NCBI RefSeq assembly: GCF_900496995.4
Contig: NC_044024.1
Location: 20,586,698-20,650,697, forward strand
DNA: 64,000 nucleotides
Direction of reading: 5' to 3'
From: Aquila chrysaetos chrysaetos
Lineage: Eukaryota > Chordata > Aves > Accipitriformes > Accipitridae
The notes beneath the pieces are model-generated. The model was not told the origin of the DNA and searched no databases. It was given only the letters and a program-made list of their open reading frames with translations. Each line of letters begins with the position of its first letter. Positions within the stretch are counted from its first letter, which is position 1. Made by a program: the position numbers and the translations under genes. This document shows positions 1-9,850 of the stretch, in pieces.

Positions 1-499
1 CAGGTCCTGCCAGGAGCCTGCTCCAGCACGGGCTTCCCACGGGGTCCCAGCCTCCTTCGGGCATCCCCCTGCTCCGGCGTGGGGTCCTCCCCAGGCTGCA
101 GGTGGAGATCTGCTCCACCGTGGACCTCCCTGGGCTGCAGGGGGACAGCCTGCCTCACCATGGTCTTCCCTTGCAGGGGAATCTCTGCTCCGGTGCCTGG
201 AGCACCTCCTCCCCTCCTTCTTCACTGATCTGTGCGTCTGCAGAGTTGTTTCTCTCACACATTCTCACTCCTTTCTCTGGCTGCAGTTGCCGTTGCACAG
301 GGGTTTTCCCCTTAAATCTGTTCTCCCAGAGGCACTACCACGGTTGCTGATGGGCTCGGCCTTGGCCAGCAGCAGGTCCCTCTTGGAGCCAGCTGGCATT
401 GGCTCTGTTGGACATTGGGGAAGCTTCTAGCAGCTTCTCACAGAAGCCACCCCTGTAGCCCCCCCGACTACCAAAACCTTGCCACGCAAACCCAATAGA
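1..499 (-). mobile_element. ERVL-like LTR copy 1, partial, reverse orientation
   Basis: Reverse-complemented, this segment aligns with the LTR at 45876-47013 from its 5' end into its GC-rich internal repeat; I judge about 90% identity by eye over the first 150 bp. The LTR 5' end lies near 499 and the copy runs off the left edge, so I cannot tell whether it is solo or carries an internal region outside the window. The TATA-like stretch of copy 2 is altered here (GATTTAAG instead of TATTTAAG). The reading frame at 102-350 lies inside the LTR, begins with GTG and is not a gene. Confidence 0.8.
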
Positions 500-2019
500 C
501 TATGGAAGAAGATTATGAAGGGCATTGAATATCAGAAAAGAAGACCAAAGTCTGTACTTAGTAAGAAACTAGGGTGAGCAAAGCACCGGGCTGCTCTCCA
601 TTGCTAAGCAGACGTTCGCTGTATTTTATACCAGCTGTGGTTTATTTCAAAGCTTAGGGAGTTGCAGTAATTAAGCTGCAAGACACAAATTCATGCATCA
701 GTGTGTCCAGGCATGCTCTCCTTAGGATGAAGTGCAATCTTCTGGCCAGTCCCACCTGCAAGAGGGCATTTCTGCTGACATGGCTGTTCAGCCATCCACT
801 AGCAATGCGGAGGCCGCAGATGCCCTGAGGCTGTGGGACAGATGCAGCCAGCTGACTAAGCAACTCCATTGCTGTTGGTATGTGAAGGAAATGTTTAACA
901 CAAAACTGAGCACAGAGATGTATCTGCAGAGTCCAGAACAGCAGGTCCTAAATGTGCCACTGGACAAAACATATGTCAGCATCATTGACCGTTTCACTTT
1001 TGCTGCAAGGAAGAAGGGGCAGCGCCAGAATTTTACAGGGGTTAAGTTCCACCATGATGCTGTGAGCAGGCAGCTTCTGGGGACAACAGAGACCTCAGTA
1101 AAGAATGTCCCAGTCATCTCTTCTGGACATCTGATGTGAGTTTCTCCTGTAGTAGTAGAGTTTAGAAGAGCCTTTTCCAACCCATCTACCAGCAGCACCC
1201 ACATGCCTCCAAACAACTACCAGGAGTTTCAGTTGCTGTGTGTTCAGGCCTGCCCAGGCTAGCCTTAATCTTTCTGATCTGGGCAACGTGAGCATTGTAA
1301 ACATGGTGGCACAGATCTTACCAAGCTTGCCAGGGGCCGTGGAGACATTTTTAGGTTGATGCCACCAAATCCTCATTACTAGTGGCATCCCTGTAAGCTG
1401 GAATCCAGTTAGCTCAATTATGCCTGTTAAGTGCTGACTTCACGCTTTCCTCCTGCCTACGGATGGGTTGTGGTCTTTCGGTCCACGTGCTCAGCTCTTT
1501 CACCGGCTTTTTTCTTGCCTTTTCTGCCACAGATCATGGGAGCACCCCAATGAGCTGTGTGATAGGGGAGGCGGATAGGGGAATTCTCTAGAGTAGCTAA
1601 GACTTAGGGAGGGACAGGGTTTCACTGCCTCATCTCTACTCCTGTGCTTCTTGGCGGGGGGAGATGTTCTGCAAGTCTGTTTCAACATGATGACACATGC
1701 CGAATTAAGAAATTAACATTTGCCTTAGTTAGCTGGATGTTCATTTGGTGTCTCTCTCACTCTCTGCTCCTCAGTCTAGGCATGAGGCCAGCTGCAGTAT
1801 TTAGATCGGAGCCCTCTCTGTTCTATAAAGTACCGTGGAAGATGCTACACATGTGTAAAGCACAAATCCCTACAGTGCCCAAGAGCCAGTTACCTTTTAG
1901 AAGCAGAGCAGCTGTGCAGCAGCGTAAGGCAGAAGACTGATTTAAAACAAAAACACCGATAGCGATTTAGGTCCCTGAACCAACTCCCCGACACCGCACC
2001 GTGCTGGGTAGGCAGCTGC
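500..2019. other. Gene-poor stretch with one unassigned open frame
   Basis: This lies between the LTR and the CpG island. It contains the 119-codon frame listed at 780-1139. A strong isolated splice-acceptor look-alike (pyrimidine tract, then CACAG) ends at 1532, with no convincing partner donor downstream. I see no recognisable repeat family here. Confidence 0.5.
780..1139 (+). CDS. Unassigned 119-codon open frame, probably spurious
   Basis: The first in-frame ATG is at 780 and the frame ends with TGA at 1137-1139. Openness extends upstream to about 732 without an earlier ATG. An acceptor-like CTCCTTAG ends at 725, so it could also be read as part of an exon. The minus strand is open over almost the same interval (788-1216), which is more typical of chance openness than of coding selection. 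I recognise no domain, signal peptide or membrane segment. The predicted product is mixed in composition, with a basic patch near its middle. It is listed only because it is among the longer ATG-started frames outside repeats. An exon of an unknown gene or an old retroelement fragment cannot be excluded. Confidence 0.12.
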   Translation: MAVQPSTSNAEAADALRLWDRCSQLTKQLHCCWYVKEMFNTKLSTEMYLQSPEQQVLNVPLDKTYVSIIDRFTFAARKKGQRQNFTGVKFHHDAVSRQLLGTTETSVKNVPVISSGHLM

Positions 2020-2374
2020 TCCCGCCGAAGTGAGCGGACAACGCGTTACTTTGCACCGGTGCTGGTCGGGTCCTCGGTGACCATCAGCGCTCAGCCGGCC
2101 ATTAGCAATAGTGCCCCCGTACCACAGGATGTCACTAAGGAGCTAGTACATACTCTTGTATTTCACTGCATTTTATAGCTTTTCCTCTTGCGCTGCCAGC
2201 CGCAACTGCCGGCCATTGAAGCAACCACTGCCCGCTCTGCCAACCCGTCCCTGCGGACAGCCCTCCCCCGCCCCGCGGGGCCACCCAGCGCACCGGGCAC
2301 CCCCCCGGCACCGGGCTCCATCAGCCGAGCGCGGGCAGGTTTCCCCTTCGGTGGGGTGAAGAAAAGGATTTTCG

Positions 2375-2403
2375 CCCCCCCCCCCTTTTTTTTTTTTTTT
2401 TTT
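2375..2403. repeat. C11T18 homopyrimidine tract
   Basis: Eleven C followed by eighteen T form an uninterrupted pyrimidine run inside the CpG island. Tracts like this vary in length and can adopt triplex structure. Confidence 0.9.
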
Positions 2404-2504
2404 CCCCTTCCAAAGCAACCTCAGCCTTTCGGGAACGGCACCGCCTCCCCATCCCGCCTGGGGACCGAGGCACCGGGAGCGGGGCAGCCCGGGATGCCGC
2501 TTAC

Positions 2505-2632
2505 CGCCCGGGGGCTGCGGGCAGCCGGGACCCGGCAGCGGCCGGGCTGCGGGGGTGTGGGGGGGCCGCGTACGACCCCGCGGGCCCCCAGGGCAGCCGG
2601 CCGCCGCCAGGCTGTATCCAGCCCCAGAGCAT
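2505..2632 (-). CDS. Candidate first coding exon on the minus strand
   Basis: Read on the minus strand, an ATG at plus 2632 with G at -3 opens a frame that stays open to a consensus-like donor GGCG|GTAAGC. The last exon base is 2505, giving 42 codons plus 2 nt. An ETS site lies about 35 bp upstream of the ATG, a common position near start sites of CpG-island genes. The encoded segment is rich in Gly, Pro, Ala and Arg, as expected of any GC-rich frame, so composition does not support coding by itself. No domain is recognised. If real, the gene would run leftward and its next exon would lie beyond 2500 or outside the window. I infer this from splice and promoter context only; an untranslated first exon or chance openness are alternatives. 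Confidence 0.2.
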
Positions 2633-2752
2633 CGCGGAAGGAGGAGGGGGGCGAAAACGGGTTTCACTTCCGCCTGGTTGCAGGAACCACAAGCCCCCAG
2701 AATATATTAGAATAATAATAATAGAAAGGTGTCCCCCCCCACCTTTTTTGTC

Positions 2753-2770
2753 CCCCCTGAAAAGAGGGGG
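2753..2770. other. Short GC hairpin in the CpG island
   Basis: CCCCCT and AGGGGG arms flank a six-base GAAAAG loop. Just upstream lie an (AAT)n run at 2711-2723 and a C9 run at 2733-2740, so the segment is compositionally unusual. No function is assigned. Confidence 0.5.
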
Positions 2771-3451
2771 TGGAGGGAGGAGAGGGAGAAAAACTAAAGG
2801 AGGCTCCCGGCAGGCAGATCAATGTGGAGCTGGTAAGGCGCTGCGACCGGCCCGCCAGCATCCCGCCGGCAGCCGCGGCCGCAGCCGGGAGGACGAGCGC
2901 GCCCTCCCCAGCGCGGAAGAGGCCAGAGAGAAGGTCTGTCCTTTGCTTTTTTACCTTGCGTGCCCAGGCACAGCTCTGGCCTGGGTGGAAGGGGAAAGGC
3001 AGGCTCCTTGCAACCCGCTTCCCCAGCCTACAGCCGGCCAGCTGCGGTGACAAAGCCCAGCCAGGGGGTCCGTGTGGGGCTGCAGGTTGGGAGGGACTGG
3101 GGAGAGCCCTTGTGCTGTTTGGCAGATCCCCAGGTCTCCTTGATAGTTTCCAAATCTGTGCCTTCGAGCCACCCCAAACCCTCTTTTCCTGTTCTGGGGG
3201 ATCTGGTTAGCGTGAGGCTCCAGGGAGTGTTGTCTATATGGAAAAAGGTTCCTGCGGGTGCCTGGTGCTGCTGGTTGGGCCTGGCTGCTGTGGGGAGGAC
3301 CGGGGTGGCACGCCGCTGGCTGTCTCTGGCTGGAAGGCCCGGGGAGCGCGGCAGGCTGCGGGGAGGGAGGGTGCGAGGCCAAGGGGTCTGCAGGCTCCTC
3401 ATGGTGAGCCGCCAGGGAGTCGGGCTGCTTGCCCTCTGGGCCAAGCTGAGT

Positions 3452-3720
3452 TCATTCCCATCCCAGATGCGTCTTAAGCGATTTCCCCTTCCAATGTCTT
3501 AAAATCAGTTGCTCTTCACAGATTAAACATTTCCCAACTTTTGCCTTGTCGTTATTTTTAATCTGAAGGCTCAGTGGGATGGTCTTGACTGTCTTTGCAT
3601 GAGTCACTTCCAGACTCACAGGAAGAGAATAATTGGAATGGGCTCCCTTTGAAGCCAATCGCAGCCTAAAACTCCTTGCGTCGCCAGTGACGTAATCCAT
3701 CTGCCTGTCTAACCATTCCT
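3452..3720. promoter_or_regulatory. AP-1 and CRE/ATF motifs downstream of the CpG island
   Basis: A perfect AP-1 motif TGAGTCA lies at 3600-3606 and a CRE/ATF-like TGACGTAA at 3688-3695. The minus strand has an 82-codon frame here starting at plus 3700, without recognisable domains. The pair of intact motifs close to the island suggests an enhancer or an intronic element, but single motifs also arise by chance. Confidence 0.25.
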
Positions 3721-6700
3721 GCGTTAGGTCTGATGCCCTAGTTTAAGGGAACACCATCAAGCTGGCTGAGCAATTTAAGAGATTGGTAATGGTGAACAGA
3801 ATATTAGAAATGGAGATGAGCACTGTGAACTTCTGCTGAAACAAGATGGAAGGTTAAATTAGTCCCCATCCCCTCGCATCAGGTGCAAAGCTCCCCTTTG
3901 CCCTTGTTACTGTCACTCAGTGTAGCATTTAGCTTTTCTCTTTTGGCAAACTCTGGGCACGCTTTGTCCAACAGAGGTAGTGAGCACTGAGATCGCGTAA
4001 AAACTTTGTTGCAGCAAAGTCACTAACACTGAGAGAGATTTCGGTGGGGATGACTTACGGGCTGCTGGAACGCATACCATCTTTTTCGCCTTTTTTTAAG
4101 AAGTAACTGCTCTAACAAACTATTGTACCCCTACTTTTAAAGAGTTTTCTTCACAAAGGTGAAACTTGTGGTCTGTATGTCTTCAAGTAATTCTCATTTG
4201 AGTGAGAATTGTCAGGATGATACAAACACTCAGCTTAGGATAAGTATATCTTAACTGAGAGAATGAATGTGTGGACTACTGTGATTTCTGGTATATGTTT
4301 TAAAAGATAGAGAGGCTGACGCGCTGAATGGGTAGGGCTATTCCAATAGCTCTTATGTTGAAGGTAGCTTCTTAACTAGGGATCATAAATGTGTTGATTC
4401 TGTTTATATTTATCTTCATTTGCCTTTTTAAATTTATGTTTGATGTCTAAAAGAGCTGAACACCTTGAATTCCAGAGTGCTTTGATGCCTCAAACCTGTA
4501 TACTGGTAGCTGAGCCTTGTACTTTGGAAGTCTTGCCAGAAGCCTGCTGGATTTAATATTACTTAGATGTATAGCAATGTATAAGGGAAGGGATTTGCTT
4601 AAGGGCACTGAAAGATTGTGGAAAAGACCTTGGCCTATCACTGCCATGTGGCTGCACATCCTCATCCCATTCCTCTCCTCTTGCCCCTTTTTGGCCAGCT
4701 ACAAGTGTGATAGCTAGAGTTGTTTAGGAGCTACTTGCACTCCTTTCTTAACATTTTACAGAAACTACGGTCACAAGAGGGAAAAGGAAGTGCAAGTTGT
4801 TCTGTCTACATAGACTTACAGAAATGAAAGTATGGCACAGAAGAAATAAGAAGCAGTGAGATAATGCAGACCGAGAGCTGTTTTGTGAAAAAAGAAAAAA
4901 CAACTATTCCATCCGTCATCTTGCTCATTTCCTTCCATGAAGTCTGAAGGTGTGTTGAAAACAATTTAAAAGTTTGCATTCTGGAGCGTGTGCATTAGGC
5001 TCCTGACTTGTATCTGAGAGAGTGAAGTGACTTATCAGTGGTCCCACAGTTAACAGCCTCAGCTGTAACATCCCGCTGGTGTGCGAGAGTCTGATGGTGT
5101 GGTTAGCTGCAAACAGTTTTAATAATGGGCTATAGAGCACAGTTATCCTTTTGCTTGTGAATGTGCAGAGAAAGGGGAATAATTTTCTTTCATTCTGCTT
5201 CCCTTTGAATAACTTTTTCTGAGGTCCCTTCTGCCTGTGGTGTGACTAGAATTTGTGGTGGAGACGCGACGTAACTATAGCTTCTTGGTTGGCTGGAGAG
5301 GAAAGCCCTGCTTTAACCTGCTTAGGTGGTTGTGTAGATCTGCTGCTGTAACGTGGTTAACAGCTGTGGTAACATGGTTAACAGCTGTGATAGCATGGTT
5401 AAGTCTAACTCAACTATGTATCTTTTGTGTAAACTGAGTCTTGTGAACGTAATCATCACTTTAAAGTCAGTTACACTCAGCTGTGAGCTTGGGGTTCATA
5501 CCACATAAACATTTGCCTTAACACAGAGAAGGCTACACAGTGGGTAGGAGTAACAGTAGTAAAATCTTAACTTTGGATTGTATTGTTCATTGCAAAGATG
5601 TCAAAATAAGTGAGAGGTGCTTTACGTGCTGATGAAATACAGTCCTGTAGGTAAAAGTACAGCATAGTGCCAAACAGTATGGTACAGGTAGACCTGTCCC
5701 TCTGCCATGAGGCAGCAGTGATCAAGAGTCCATTGGGAAGTGTGAATCTTTCTGCATCTGCTTTCTGATGTAGACGTTTGAATTACAGAGATTTCATCTT
5801 GGTCTTTAAAAATGAGGATAACACCCCTGTTCCACCTCCCCCAAAACCCCTACCAGCAGTGGCAATGTTATTTGAATGGTATTGTATGGATTTCTCTTTT
5901 AAACTGGCTTTAGTCTACAGAAGCCAAGGAAATCTGAATATTTATCTGCATTTAGCAGAACGGCATTAAATCCAAAATACTTAGCTGCCATGAATATTTA
6001 TTCGTATCTTAGCTGGCTTCAAACTGCATCTCTGGCCGATTGCCATTCCTGAAGGTTATTTTCATGGAGGTTTTGGAGTGGACGCTCACACAGTGATACA
6101 CCTCCAGATTTCATGTTCCCTGATATTTCTAAACAGATTGTCACTAGTTGGCAAAACAACTTCATGAAAACAGACAGTCAGTGAAGAAAGTATGGGCCCA
6201 AAAATACCTTTGGGCATCAATAGATATCACTTTAAATCATCAGATCATAACTATTCCAGTATATATAAGTACTCCCAGTCTCTCACAGTGCTCCTTAAGC
6301 TTAAGCGAGTGCTTTAAAATTGTTGTCCTAGTTGAAGCCTTAGCCCTTCAGATAGAATGAGGTGCATTTTGAGATCCTGTAGGATTTTTTCTTTTGATTT
6401 TTCTCCCCAGTAATCTTTCTTCCACTGCATCCCGTTCTAGAAGGTTTCACTATGGAACCAGTTGTCCGTAGTCACAGGGTCCTGGTCTGTTGGACACAGC
6501 AGGATATGTGTAGTATCTCCCTGAACACATCGAGACCATGGTGGATGAAGTGTTCATAGAGTGCACTGGAGAAGGTTTCTGAGTGTAAAGCTCTCCAGTG
6601 CAGATGCTGACCGTTGTGGGTATTTTGTGGGTAGTGCTATTATTCATCTTAGCTGAGCACTGACAATCTGCCTCCATTCTTGATCAGTGCAGAGGGTCAG

Positions 6701-6773
6701 CTTAAGTATTATAAACATATATTAATATTTACTAAGGCCCTATGGCATCGTTCCAAATATACCCCAGAAAAAG
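3721..6773. other. Gene-poor non-coding stretch
   Basis: There are only short reading frames and moderate AT content. It holds an 8-bp-arm inverted repeat (AATTCTCA / TGAGAATT, 4189-4210) and the 21-bp tandem repeat at 5341-5403. I see no exon or repeat family that I can name. Confidence 0.5.
5341..5403. repeat. 21-bp tandem repeat, three units
   Basis: Units at 5341-5361, 5362-5382 and 5383-5403 share the core CATGGTTAAC or CGTGGTTAAC, followed by AGCTGT. GTTAAC, an HNF1 half-site, occurs at each of the first two unit ends; the third ends GTTAAG. In one forward frame the array encodes a seven-residue repeat around Thr/Ala-Trp-Leu, which is a by-product of the 21-bp period. Confidence 0.85.
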
Positions 6774-7075
6774 CATAGAATAATTTCGGATGGGAGTGAC
6801 CTGTGGAGGTTATCTAGTCCAACCTGCTGCTCAAAGCAGGACCAATTTATAGCAGGTTACTCAGGAATTGTTTCAGTTAAATTAACAATATCTCCAAAAA
6901 TGGAGATCCTACAGCCTCTCTCATACCTTTCAGTGTTTGACCATCCTCATGAGAAACCTCATATCTAATCAGAATTCCTCATGTTTCAGTCTGTGTCTGT
7001 TACCTTTCCCTGTACACCTCTTTCAAGAGTCTGGCTCCGTCTTTTCTATACCTTCTTGTTAGATACAGATCTATA
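6774..7075 (-). mobile_element. Degraded CR1 LINE 3' end
   Basis: The left part (about 6774-6840) has the typical avian CR1 3' end read in antisense: a degraded ATAGAATAATT tail, then GACCTGTGGAGGTTATCTAG and TCCAACCTGCTGCTCAAAGC. The remainder, to about 7075, matches antisense CR1 in style (scattered phrases such as TTTGACCATCCTCATGAG) but is diverged and carries deletions. No reading frame survives. The element is on the minus strand and 5'-truncated. Confidence 0.75.
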
Positions 7076-9264
7076 CATACATAAATAGATATATAGAGAG
7101 AGTGAGGCTAGAAGAGATGTGAAAGGGGCCTTTTTATAGATGCTGCTGGTTGCAGGCAGCCTTACAGTTTTTTCTATGTTCTGACTTTTTTTCTCTGACT
7201 AGACCTTGTTAAGACAGGGTTTTGGAGGCAGTGGTAGTAGTAGTGCGAGAGCATATGCAGTGCAGTAATATCTTCATGTGGTTTGCTCTGATGTGAAGTT
7301 AAGATTGGCACAGCTATAGCCTTGCAATGAACCTATCACAGAGTCTCTTAAATCCTGCCTTTGAATCCAGCATTACGTGACAGACTGTGGACTGTGTTAC
7401 AGGACCGGATTAAGTGCTGAATTAACATGTCTCCTTCCACCTGTGAGGTTTTCTCTGAGCCTCTTGCAGTTTCAAGTGCTTGAAAGCCATTTGTTGGCAT
7501 GTTTTTCCCCTAAAGGTTTAATTTGATTTTGGAGTGGATCCATCCTGTAATATTTGTATGGCGTAAGACATTTCCTTCCCTGATACTGCACTGTCCGAGT
7601 GTGCCCCAAGCAAAGTCACAGACCAGTGGGTCAGCAGTTTCCCAAACTTCAACCCTTGGATACTATCAACCGGCAGCATTTTCTGCAAGGCAGCTTGTGA
7701 CCGTGAGCATCAAACTCTGCAGAAGTGATATGTTTCTGCAGGAAAGGGAAAGGTATGGATCACCTGCTCTGGCCTTGCATGTCACTAGTGCCTCATGAAC
7801 AAGAGTTTTGGAACATGTGTCAGCCAAAGCAGAGTAGAGATGAAACCATGTAGAAGATAAAACCTCCTTGTAGGTGAAATAATAGGTAATGTCCCCTCCT
7901 AAATACACCATTTGTGAGTGCTGAAGTTGAGAAGTTTAAACTTAATTTTCCCCATCCCTCCCATCTCCTGGACCACTGCTCCTTTTCTGTAATGTTGTTG
8001 TTAGGTTGTACTGAGTTCGTTAATGAAATCTTTTCCAATAAGCTCAAGCAGGTTAATGCACTTTGACCTACACATGATGATGTATTAAAAATCAGTTAAA
8101 CACTGATTGAATCTTCAGTAATAATTTCTGTTCTAGTCCTTAATGGCTAATTTATGCAGAGGTTAGCAGAGGGCAATAATCAAACAGTGTATCTTACATA
8201 ATAAGACAGAGGATCAGCTGGAAAAACTGACCTGCTGTCTGGCAATTGGTGTGAACTTTTTATTTTTGTGGAAGCATAAGAACTGCCACATTAGAGTTGG
8301 TCTGAAGGTCACCTACTCTGCTGTTCTAGCCTGATACGAGTTGTCCTGGGTGGTCCAGGGGACAATGTAAAGACCATACCATATGAACTTGCCAGCTAGT
8401 CCACTTCCTCACATTATAGCTCATTTTTTGCCTTCAGAGATCAGCACACAGTTAATATGTTTTTCAGAAGTTTACCATTACAAATTTAAGAACTCTTTCC
8501 AGCAGTAGTGATATTAAATCCTAGAACAGTCTACATAGGGAGGCTGCAGCATTTTCACTGCTGAAGATTTTTGAGAGTAAGAAAGCAAGTAGTGCTGAGG
8601 ACATAAGTATTCAAGTGGGGGACTCAGGTCTGCACCATCAGCTAAACATTGCTGCGAGCTTCCATTTCCCACACATGTGGTATACTCCTGCATGCCTGCA
8701 GGACAACCTCTCTTCCATGCCCATCTCCCAGCTCTTACCATCAAAACCATCACTTTCATCCCATCTGTGGGGGCATGTGCAACACAGGGCTGACCGAGCA
8801 GAGCTGAGGCTGGGGCACTGCAACTGTTCTGCCAGGTTAAATAGATCTGAGCAGCACTGGTACAGGAAGGGTTAGCACGGAGATGTCCTAGGATTCTTTG
8901 GTGGACTGTATTTGTATGCGTTTCTAATCCCCTTTTGAATCTTGTTAGGTTCTTGGTCTGGATGACTGCCTGATAGGCGAGTTCTAGGTTTTAGTTATGT
9001 ATGGTGTAGGCCGAAAACATGTCTTAATTGCTTTAATCTGCCCACATCATAGTGGGAGCTATGGTTCTGTAGCCCGATGAAGGACCAATGTATGGCTGCA
9101 CTGCAGCGAGCCAGAGAAATGTTTCTTTCATGGTGATATTGGCAAACAAGCTTCTCTAGCTAAGCAAAGTATGGGAGAGGTTACTGTTTCCCTATTCCAG
9201 GATACTGAGGTAGTTACACAAATACATTAAAATATGAGGTAGAGCAGTGGGAAAAGATACGCAT
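7076..9264. other. Gene-poor non-coding stretch
   Basis: A short AT-rich stretch with TA and GA steps follows the CR1 at 7065-7105. The rest has short frames only. The one interpretable feature is the CR1-like relic listed at 8272-8420. Confidence 0.5.
8272..8420. mobile_element. Possible ancient CR1-like relic
   Basis: The phrase CATAAGAACTGCCA, followed by GTTGGTCTGAAGGTCACCTA and a pattern of CCTG and GGTCCAGGGG, resembles an interspersed repeat common in turtles and crocodilians that begins with CATAAGAA and a GGTCCATCTAG phrase. The match is from memory and by eye, with many mismatches, so family and strand are uncertain. Confidence 0.4.
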
Positions 9265-9345
9265 AGAAAACCCAATCATAATTCCATTGAACTCAATAGG
9301 AGTTTTTGCCCTTATCTTCAGTTTTGCTCCGCACCTAACCTTTAA
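9265..9345. repeat. Possible ancient amniote SINE relic
   Basis: The phrase CCATTGAACTCAATAGGAGT TTTTGCC resembles the CATTGACTTCAATGGGAGT motif found in very old dispersed repeats of sauropsids. The match is short and degraded. Confidence 0.3.
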
Positions 9346-9717
9346 TGTATCTCATCAATCTTTCCATTGCACAAGGGCCTCATCAAAGTTTGATTAGCCC
9401 TTTTAAGGAAACAGTTTATTGCTGAGAAACAGTGAATCAAATCCTTCAGGTTAAATTAAAAGTGGGGAAGAGCCCAAAACCAGACAAGGCAGTAAGATCG
9501 CTGACCTCTGGAAGAAGCCCTGGAAAGGCTCCTGCTGAAACAACCTTCTCTGCACACCCGCACAAGCTCCTGCAGCAGGGGCTCCCAGGCCAGTCTGGTC
9601 ACTCTTCCGAGTATGCATTGGCAGGACAAACTTCTCTGAGAAAGAGGATTGTAAATACAGGAAGATATCCATTTAGTGCTGAGATCACAGGACTATAATC
9701 AGCTGATGTGGATTCTG

Positions 9718-9850
9718 TCCCTGACTTTCCTATTGCCTCACTGTGAGAGGATGGCTTGTTCAGTTAACCTCCCTGCACTTTGCCTGTTCCAGACGGAAAA
9801 TTATTTTTATTTATCTCTTTGAGATCTTTGTAAAAAGGATGCTAAGTATC
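9718..9850 (-). mobile_element. MIR/CORE-SINE relic, antisense
   Basis: The order of phrases matches MIR read in antisense: a GTTAACCTCCCTGCACTTTG segment, a degraded GACGGAAAATTATTTTTATT replacing the usual ATGGGGATAA part, then TTTGAGATCTTTGTAAAAAG. Several substitutions and small indels fit an ancient insertion. Confidence 0.6.

Larger units (their letters stand above)
2020..3400. promoter_or_regulatory. CpG island, probable promoter
   Basis: CpG dinucleotides are dense here, especially at 2190-2660 and 2840-2915, while they are scarce in most of the window. Visible elements include an ETS-type CGGAAGTG on the minus strand (plus 2666-2673), GC-box-like G/C runs, a C11T18 tract and a short C/G hairpin. 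Good splice donors occur on both strands: GGCG|GTAAGC on minus (GT at 2504-2503) and GAGCTG|GTAAGG on plus (GT at 2835-2836). CpG islands of this size usually mark transcription starts in birds. The direction is not settled and the island may be bidirectional. Confidence 0.65.

Noticed and set aside
102..350. 82-codon frame at the left edge
   Set aside because: It begins with GTG, not ATG, and is part of the reverse-oriented LTR copy 1.
1500..1532. Strong splice-acceptor look-alike
   Set aside because: No open frame with a matching donor follows; isolated acceptor motifs are frequent.
8070..8100. TGATGATG followed by a CAGTT segment, box C/D snoRNA-like
   Set aside because: The spacing is too short, the D box is not a proper CTGA, and there is no terminal stem.
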